From the NCBI GenBank assembly GCA_018287875.1, contig JAGVVL010000001.1:5642001-5706000 (forward strand): a stretch of 64,000 nucleotides of DNA, read 5' to 3'. Of the stretch, positions 56,164 to 64,000 are shown one piece after another (position 1 is the first letter of the stretch; the number at the start of each line of letters is the position of its first letter). The translations under genes and the position numbers were made by a program. Below the pieces are notes generated by a model. It had not been told where the DNA came from and made no database searches. It worked only from the letters and a program-made list of their open reading frames with translations. The stretch comes from Nigrospora sphaerica. Lineage: Eukaryota; Ascomycota; Sordariomycetes; Amphisphaeriales; Apiosporaceae.

Positions 56164-59100
56164 ATGCCGACAGCCAAGCGAATCAAGGGCGCCGCCTCCA
56201 AGTCGCAGAAGAAAGCCGGCACGGCTCGACCGACGGCCGCCGACATCGAAGGCGAGACCGAGTTCGCCCTGCTGGCCAAGCAGCACTGGCTGAAGTCGAC
56301 GAAACGGACGACGAGGGTCAAGGTCAAGGAAGACGTCTTGAAGCGCGAGATCTGGGATGCGCTTGAGAAGGACTCGTTCCAGTATAAGTCCTTGCTGGTC
56401 TTGGAGGGCCTGCAGATACTGGAGAGCTACCTCTGGCCCGGGTACTCGGACGACGCCTCCAACTTCCATGTGCTTCTGATTGCCTTGATCACCAACGTCA
56501 AGGCACGAGAGCATCTTGAGACATGGTCTCTCTTCGAAGACCGCCCCGCCGACTTCTCGGCCCTGTTCCGCCGCGTTCTGTCCATGACGCTCGACCGCAC
56601 GCTCTCGCTGCCGATCCGCACCCATCTTCTCTCATTCATCATCAACGCCTTCCAGAGTCTCGATTGCGGCATCGTCAGGAAGGAGTGTGCCCCGCTGGTC
56701 TCCATTTCCATCTGGCACAACTTGTCAACGGAGACGAAACGTGATGCTCTGCTCGAGAAGACGCCGCACCTGCGGAAAGCCTGGAGGGCAGCTGCCAAGC
56801 GTTACGACTCGGCCGACGAAGAGACCAAGGCCCGGTTGCGCTTCGAGCGGGCCTGGCTCTACACGCTCATATTGGAGTTCCTGGCGATACTTCATGAATC
56901 GAAGCGCAAGCCCGAACACGTGCTGTATGCGGAGCGCTTCATCGAGCTCGTTACGGACTTGCAGAGCCAACTCCCCACGCGGCGTTACGTCAACACCCTG
57001 CTCCAGGACCTACACTTATTGGTGGCTACGGCGGCATCACCCATGTTTCAAGACGAGGACAACAGGTTACTGCGTGAGCAGTGGCGTCTGCTGCGCCATT
57101 ACACCTATTTCAACATCGAGGACCAGACGGGCTCCCAACTGAGCCGCACAGAGACGTACGAGAGGCATTGTGCTGCACTGGCACGACTGCAACGTATTTC
57201 TCTGAAGCATTTCAAGGACAAGTTGACGGTCCTGGCCTTGTCCAACTACGGCTCAATCGACAAAAGGAGCGAACTGAGGGCCCTGCTCGAGCCGCTTACG
57301 GATGCCGAGGTTCTCCAGCTCGCCCAACTTCTTGAATTAAGAACGGAGTACCCGGCCTCATCCATGGTGACAGTCGACAGGCCGTTCTTGATGGAGGTTC
57401 TGCTTTCAACCTTCGAGAGGCGCGGCACCTTCCAGGAGTCTCTCCCCCCCATCGTCCCGACCGAGGAGAGCTTGTACGAGTTCAACTTGTCAAGCACAGA
57501 GAGCTACGATGGCTCACATCCACTTGCCATTCCCAAGCTCAATCTACAGTACCTCTCTGTCGGAGATTTCTTGTGGCGTGCTCTGACCCTGTACCGGTAT
57601 GAAGCGTTTTTCGGCATCCGCCGGGATATTGAAGACGCGGTGAAGCGGCTGCGGCCCGAAGTCGGCAGGTCGGGCGAAACCCGATTTGCTGGTTTCTCCC
57701 GAATGGCGTTGCCGATATCGAGGCCGTCCATCCTGGAAGTGGTGCCCCCGCTTGTCGGCGACGATAAGCCCTCGGCTGTCAAGGCAGAGATCTCCCTAGA
57801 TGTCAAGCGCATGGGTGAAAACGTTCGTCGAGAGTGGGATTCGCTCAGGCCAGACGACACCGTCTTCCTTATCTCGATCGACGCAACCACAGCGCAGGCC
57901 GAATCAAATGGAGACAGTGCCGGCCTCTCCGAGGCGCAGAAGCTTGGACTCGTATCCGTACGCACAGCTGAGATCATCCAGGTGAATGACGACAAGGGCC
58001 GCACAATCAGAGACCCGGCAGTCTACTACAAAGAAGGAGGAAAGTCGGGCACACGAAAGCTGCAGCTCAGACTGGATCCCCTGACTTACAAGAAAGATAT
58101 GGAAAGGACATCATCCGGCAAGCCCGATGTGTATGAACGCATCAATCTGGTCATCAGGAGAAGCGGACGGGAAAACAACTTCAAGCCGGTCTTGGAGTCC
58201 ATCCGCAGCCTGACGCTTTCCGAGGTGCCACTTGCCTCGTGGCTACACGAAGTCTTCTTAGGCTATGGCGACCCAGCCAGTGCGACGTACAAGAACCTAC
58301 CCAACCGAGTGGATAAGATAGACTACAGGGACACGTTCCTGAACTGGCAGCACCTCGTCGAGAGCATGCCGGGCAAGGCCGTTGAGCCCGGCTTCGATGT
58401 CCCCGGCAGCTTTGGGCCACCCTATGTGCTAGAGTATGCCGGGACGGCGGCCGAGGTGCCCAAGTCCAAGCCGTCCAAGAAGAGGAGGAGGGACGTGGAG
58501 CCTACCCTCCTGGATGAGGTCGAAACATATAAGGTGTCGACCTACGAACCGCCCAACACAGGCCCCTACCCCACGGACGCACCGAAACTGAACAATGTTC
58601 GCTTCACGGCCGCTCAGACGGATGCCATCATCTCGGGAACGCAACCGGGTCTGACGGTGATCGTGGGGCCGCCGGGAACCGGGAAAACTGACGTGGCCAC
58701 CCAAATTATTAATAACATCTACCACAACTTCCCGGAACAACGGACACTGCTCATCGCACACTCCAACCAGGCCCTGAACCAGCTCTTTGCCAAGATCGTT
58801 GCATTGGACATCGATGAACGCCATCTTCTTCGTCTTGGCCACGGCGAGGAAGAGCTCGATACGGAGGGCAATTTCAGCAAACTTGGCCGTGTGGAGTCGT
58901 TCCTCGAAAACCGCGACCGCTACCTCCAGGAAGTCAACCGGCTGGCGGCGAGTATTGGGGCCCCCGGCGCCCATGGTAACTCGGCCGAGACAGCCGGATA
59001 TTTCAACTCTGTCTACATTCAGCCCGCCTGGGCGAAATTCACCGAGATAACCAAGGCCGAGGATGCGTCCGCAGCAGATATCGTGGCAGCATTCCCGTTC

Positions 59101-60544
59101 CACGACTATTTCTCTAATGCCCCTCAACCCTTATTCCCCCCGGATGCCGATCGCAGTGCGGTCCTCAAGATTGCCGACGGCTGCTACCACCATATTTCCA
59201 AGATATTCGTCGAGTTGGCGGATGTTCTGCCCTTTGAGATCCTACGCCGAGACCGAGACAAGGCCAACTACCTCCTCACCAACGAGGCCCGGATTGTGGC
59301 CATGACGTCGACTCATGCGGCCATGCGCAGGAGCGAAATAGCCAACCTGGGCTTCCACTACGACAATGTCGTCATGGAGGAAGCAGCGCAGATTACCGAG
59401 ATTGAGAACTTCATCCCGCTCGCCATGCAAAAGCCCAAGAATGGCCAGATGGCGCTGCAGAGGGTGGTGCTCTGCGGTGACCACTACCAGAATTCCCCCG
59501 TGATTCAGAACCTTGCCTCGCGCCACTACGCGAACCTCGAACAGTCGCTTTTCTCCCGCCTCGTCCGCCTGGGCAGCCCCGTTGTCACCCTGGACCAGCA
59601 AGGCCGAGCGCGCCCGTCCATCGCTGCCCTTTACCAATGGCGGTACCCTAACCTGGGCAACTTGCCACACGTGGAGAGTCTTCGGGAGTTCCAGACGGCC
59701 AATGCTGGCTTCAAATACGACTACCAGTTCATCAACGTGGCCGACTACAAAGGTCAGGGCGAGATGGAGCCCACTCCGCACTTCATCCAGAACTTGGGCG
59801 AGGCAGAGTATGCCGTGGCCATATTCCAGTACATGAGACTACTCGGCTACCCCGCCGACAAAGTCAGCATCCTCACCACTTATGCCGGACAGCGCGCTCT
59901 GATTCGGGATGTTCTCGCCCATCGTTGCGGGAAGAACCCCATCTTCGGCTTGCCTAAGATTGTCACGACGGTCGACAAGTACCAAGGCGAGCAGAACGAC
60001 TGTAAGTTTTGACCTACCTCGAGATGCTGAAAGAGAGGCCCTTTTTAACCCTGGCATGGCAGATATCATACTTTCCTTGACCCGTACCTCACGTGTCGGG
60101 TACCTTCGGGATATCCGCCGCCTGACGGTGGCTTTGTCTCGTGCGCGGCTCGGTCTCTACATCCTGGGCCGCCGAGAAGTCTTCGAGGCGTGCTACGAAC
60201 TCAAACCCGCGTTTGAGCTGCTACTACAGCGACCCGACAAGCTCACGCTGGCGACGGGTGAGATGTGGCCCTCGGAGCGAGTTCTGGCCGACGAGCTAGC
60301 ACAGGGCGAGGAGAAGGCAGTAGCGGGTGAGGCGGTCATGGAGGGCGTGGAGCATCTGGGCCAGTATGTGTTCGAGATGACTTCGGCTAGGGTCAAGCAG
60401 CTACGTGCAGAACGGGGGCTGCCCGATGCCGAGGTCGTGGAAGTAGCCGAAGAAGAGATGAAGGAAGAGGAAATGACGTACGACGACCAGCGGGACGATG
60501 CGGGCTCCGGGGGAGACGATACGGCGGCAGACAAGGAAGAGTGA
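56164..60544 (+). CDS. aqr: Intron-binding spliceosomal helicase Aquarius (Cwf11/IBP160)
   Basis: Two exons (56164-60001 and 60063-60544; 61-bp intron, GTAAGT...GGCAG) give 1,439 residues. Aquarius is a superfamily 1 RNA helicase that contacts the intron upstream of the branch site in the spliceosome. The N-terminal half (starting LAKQHWLKS..., LWPGYSDDASNFHVLLI) is the long helical-repeat domain of the family. Helicase motifs are: motif I GPPGTGKT at 835-842, motif II EEAAQ near 1071, GDHYQNSPVI (motif III region), DQQGRARPSI, VDKYQGEQND joined by the splice to YIILSLTRT (motif V), and RLTVALSRAR (motif VI). The tail is acidic. The ATG at 56164 follows CAACA; the frame is open further upstream but without an ATG. 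The intron falls within motif V, so splicing is needed for a working helicase. Confidence 0.93.
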
Positions 60545-63500
60545 GGAGTAACGAGCCGGGCTTTCACCATGGGATAGACAAGCCAAACCGTGCTGGTATC
60601 TCGGGATGTTGCCAGACAGGGTAGACTGAATACACCTCATCAAGGACAGGTCCCTAAATGCTTACCCAATACTGATTATGCCTTCTCCGAGCACGCGCCC
60701 GTCAAAGTTTTTGCCCGTACCGAGCCATGCGATTACCTGTATCAGCCTTGCACGACACGACAAGTTCCGGATATTGCCAAGCCACCTGCGTTAGCCGTCA
60801 CTGGTTAGGGGCGTTGCCACCAAGCAGGGGTGCCGGCCCCCGTGTCTATCACGGTGTCGACTCCTCTCGCCCCTGGTTTTTCCGCAGCCAAGCCGGCGAC
60901 CGTAGGTGCTGTGTGTACCGGTCCTGACCGTTTGCTCTTCAAAATACCAAGTTCAGAGCCCAAGTGAGGTGCCCCCTATCGGGTATCCTTCCACCTACCT
61001 AGCTTGTCGGCCGTCCAACCTGGGTTAGTTGATGACGAGGACAACGCATAGGCAGGTATCGACCCGTTAGTCGCCCACGACCGGCCCGATTCTAGGAGTT
61101 GTTCGAGGAAGAGGCGAGAATTTACCCAAGTGCCGGATGCATACTTCCCCGGTGGCGGGAAACCATTCCGGACGTTGAGTCCGGCCCGTCGCCTCGGAGA
61201 CATTGTTTTTTTTTTCACATCCCCCCCCTTCTTCTTCCATACGGCCGTGTTCGGGGAGCGGACGGACGGGTGTGGTCTTCGAGACACGCGAGGGGAACCG
61301 TTCTATCGGGAGGGAGGGGAGGTGATAACAAACGTCGGGGTGGACAACTCTCGGGTGGCGACCTGTATTGGGGGGGAGGGCCGGGGCGGTGGGATTTTAC
61401 GCGGCAACACAGCTGAGAGTCTTCCGTGGCCGAGAGGCGCCGATACCGAGGTAGTCGAGAAGGCGCGTCTCGGACAGTCACCATAGCCTACGTTATAGCC
61501 CTTGCCGGTACCTTTTGTCGTTCCTCTCCGCCGCCTCTCCGTCGAGCAGGCGGGTGCTGGCGCGTGGGCGGCGGGCCGTAGGCGGCGAAGGCGGCGGCGG
61601 GCGAGCCAAGCAACGGCTCCCGTGGAAAACAGTCGATAATCGGGCGTGCCGGCGTGGGGGGCAAGCACGGCCGGAGACAGCCAAACCCTCCCGGGCCGCG
61701 AGGAGGGGGTTTCGACGGCGGTTGGTCGAAGGGAAGGTAGGAAAGTAGTGGCGGATTCCCGCGCCGTATGTGACCTTTTGCTGCGGAAGCGTTTTCGTGA
61801 AAGGAAAAGGGTCAAGTTCCTACGGCCGCATCCCGCCCCCTTTCCCCCTGGCTGGTAAATGCTGACCTGCATCCCTTTTTCGGTGAACGAGAGGAGGTTG
61901 CTGCGTGTACGGCGTATCGCCACGGCGATTCAACACGATGGCTCGACCACGTCGGGGGGTACGGATGGTTGGCTCGCGCTTGGCTGTTGGGGAGACTGTG
62001 GTCCTTTCAGCTAAACAGCATGGCTGGGGTTCGTCTTCAGGGGGGAAACCTGAGGCGGCGGAGGAGGTTGTCAAGATAGCGGCCGGGTTCCGAATCGCTA
62101 CAACTACGCGGAGGCTCGTATACCTGCGTGGAGCTGTATTTTAAGGGCACGCTGCTTACCTACCTAGGGGCTAAAGTATAATTCAGTCGTCGTGACTTTT
62201 ATCCGGATGGGTACGGGAAGTGGTCACAACGACTGCACTAGACCCAGGCAGACTCCTGCATGTCGGAGTTAGTTGTGTGTAAACCACAAGGAGTGGCTTT
62301 GACCGTCTGGGTAAGAAAGTGACCGGGGGGGTTCACGGTCCACCGGGCCATGGCCTGGGTCTGGAGGAAAATACCTCGGATCTGACCGGTAGCCGTCTGC
62401 TTTCCTCCCGCGGCATCAGGCCAGGCTATACACCCCCCGAACGGGCGGATTCTGCAGACGACGAGGGGGAACGTCCCGGCGGCAATATATCGCCCAAGGT
62501 AGCTGACCAGAAGCAAGTCTCCGTAGGGGGACCGTGAAGGTCCAGAGAAGGTCAGAGTTTTATTATTACAATAATAATTACCGTTATTATTGTTGTTGTT
62601 AGTAATAAGGTCCAAAAGGTCCAGTGGGCCACGGGGGGTCCCGTGATGCGTAGGCAAGTATGGGAGCCAATGCCAAACAAGACGAGAGGGGAGGGGGGAG
62701 CACCGATACAAACCAGAACGTGAAAGTGGGTGCAGGTGGCCATGCAGTTCCTTTTGCTGCCACCGAGAGGCGGTCACATTGTCACCTGTAGCCCTGGTGG
62801 GTAGGCGAGGCATTGGCAGTCTATGGAAGGAGACTTCGAGGGTCCTTCTGGCAGAATGCTTGTCTCGCGGCCGTGTCTTTTTGTCTTTCTTCACACCCCG
62901 GGGGCTGAACAGAAGACCTCCCAGCTCCGACGGATACTTGCTTGCGCCTATTTTCTCGTCTTCCCCCATCCTTTCTTCCATCGGCCTGGTCATCCTTGAT
63001 TGCTGCTCATTGAGTTCGCCTGGGGTCGAAGAGGACGGCGTGCTGAGGAGGAGTCTCGTTTTGTTTTCTTTCCGAATTACCAAGCATCGGGGCGTGTCGA
63101 CCAATAGTCGTTGTCGACAAGTTCGGAACAGGTCCGAAGAGGGCCGGAGTCTCAGCTTTAAAGGCTAAGAAACTTAGCGGCAGGGGTCTCTCCTCCGGCC
63201 TGCGCATCGAGATCTACCTCCCGCTCGACTCCTCCCATCGCATTGGTAAGTCTCCAGCTCAAGCTTGGCCGGAACCGGTTTGCGAGACGCCTACATCTGG
63301 GCAACTGGGCTTCTGGGCTTGCTAGTCGTAGCTGCTGCCCCGAGCCACGACACATCGCGTGCGACGCAGTGTCTGTGTCATCGGGTTCCCAGCCCTGCTG
63401 CTGCACAAAAAGGGGCTCGTGTGATTTGAGTCGGCAGCCATCGTTATGGCCTCCTAGAAGCCAGCTTGGCCCGCCCGGCCCCGATAGCTATAGACAGCCG

Positions 63501-63577
63501 CCAGTGCCAGCCGCTGCCCTTGTCCTGTGGGGGTCGGAATCATCACTGACGAGGGAGGCCGCTCGAATGAGCCATAG
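60545..63577. other. Intergenic between Aquarius and transcription-factor gene
   Basis: About 3 kb. The left end holds the aqr 3' UTR. The rest contains GC-rich frames without recognisable domains, a T-rich run at about 61206-61217, and an AT-rich repeat at 62558-62610. The right end should contain the promoter and leader of the gene at 63578. Confidence 0.55.
62558..62610. repeat. AT-rich TTA/TTG repeat with inverted repeat
   Basis: An island of TTA/TAA and GTT trinucleotides in GC-rich surroundings. It contains the near-perfect inverted repeat TTATTATT-AC-AATAATAA, followed by TTATTATTGTTGTTGTTAG. Confidence 0.8.
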
Positions 63578-64000
63578 ATGGAGCGTCGCTACAAACCCAT
63601 CCTGCCAGCCGTCATCGCTACACCACCAGACCGTCCGGACAAGACCGGAAGCAAGCCGGAGCCGCCGAGTCAACCGGTTCCGAAACGCCGCCGCATAACG
63701 ACCGCTTGCGAAGAATGCCGTTCCCGCAAGGTCGCCGTACGTTCCCCCCTACCTGCCCCCGCTACCGTATCTGACTAGGCGTCCCGCCTGCTTAGTGCGA
63801 TGGAAACCAGCCTTGTGCCTCGTGCGCCGACCGAAAGGTCACGTGCGTCTTCAGGAACAACCGTAAGGACAGCGGTCTCCAGGTGCGGCTCCAGGAGCAC
63901 GTCGATATCCTCCAGCACCTGGCGACAGACCCGGAAGCCAATGCCCTCGAGACACTGCGTAGGCTGCGGGCTTCGGGGGATGTTGGCTCGGTCCTCGCCT
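63578..64000 (+). CDS. Zn2Cys6 fungal transcription factor (5' part)
   Basis: Exon 1 is 63578-63736 and exon 2 starts at 63796 after a 59-bp intron (GTACGT...CTTAG, phase 0); the frame is still open at the window edge. The 121 visible codons encode a basic Pro-rich N-terminus with PKRRRITTACEECRSRK, then after the splice CDGNQPCASCADRKVTC. Together these give the six-cysteine pattern C-x2-C-x6-C-x5-C-x2-C-x6-C of a binuclear zinc cluster. The intron interrupts the cluster between its second and third cysteines. A short helical linker follows (LQVRLQEHVDILQHL), probably the start of the dimerisation coil. An in-frame TAG lies directly before the ATG. Target genes cannot be inferred. Confidence 0.9.

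Overview
The window is GC-rich nuclear DNA of a filamentous ascomycete, most likely a Sordariomycete. Support comes from short introns (mostly 53-61 bp, GTAAGT/GTACGT donors), large gaps of GC-rich non-coding DNA with pyrimidine tracts, and a set of proteins that resemble filamentous-fungal orthologues. I assembled 13 protein-coding genes by joining exons across introns. Two of them run off the window ends. There is also one decayed gene. I saw no rRNA, convincing tRNA, CRISPR array or intact transposon.

Layout. 1-781: 3' end of vps18 (HOPS/CORVET RING subunit). 782-7863: 7 kb without a supported gene, ending in the leader of a Jsn1-type RRM+Puf RNA-binding protein (7864-11364). 12837-17155 (minus): an eight-exon Rco1-type double-PHD protein of the Rpd3S deacetylase complex. 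19065-20699 (minus): an EBP1/PA2G4-like M24-fold protein, divergent from the SNF5 chromatin-remodelling subunit (22440-24856). 26109-26836: the N-terminal half of a cytochrome P450, broken by frameshifts and stops. 28542-31825: a divergent pair encoding an ACMSD-type amidohydrolase and an Fe(II)/2-oxoglutarate dioxygenase that matches thymine-7-hydroxylase. Together these would be the two enzymes that turn thymine into uracil. 32679-34187: a DUF676-type alpha/beta hydrolase, convergent with phs1 (34768-35527, minus), the very-long-chain 3-hydroxyacyl-CoA dehydratase. 36986-37857: a predicted secreted Lys/Ala/Glu-repeat protein.

37858-46604 is an 8.7 kb gene-poor stretch with homopolymer runs and microsatellites. 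It is followed by a 505-residue protein I cannot place (46605-48122) and another 4.4 kb gene-poor stretch. 52538-60544 holds a divergent pair for mRNA biogenesis: the THO complex subunit Hpr1/THOC1, here joined at its C-terminus to a guanylate-kinase-like domain, and the spliceosomal helicase Aquarius. The window ends in the 5' part of a Zn2Cys6 transcription factor (63578 onward).

The strongest points for follow-up are the thymine-salvage gene pair, the THO1-guanylate kinase fusion with altered GMP-binding positions, a 19-nt microexon inside the first PHD finger of the Rco1 homologue, and a 20-bp tandem repeat in the leader of the hydrolase gene.
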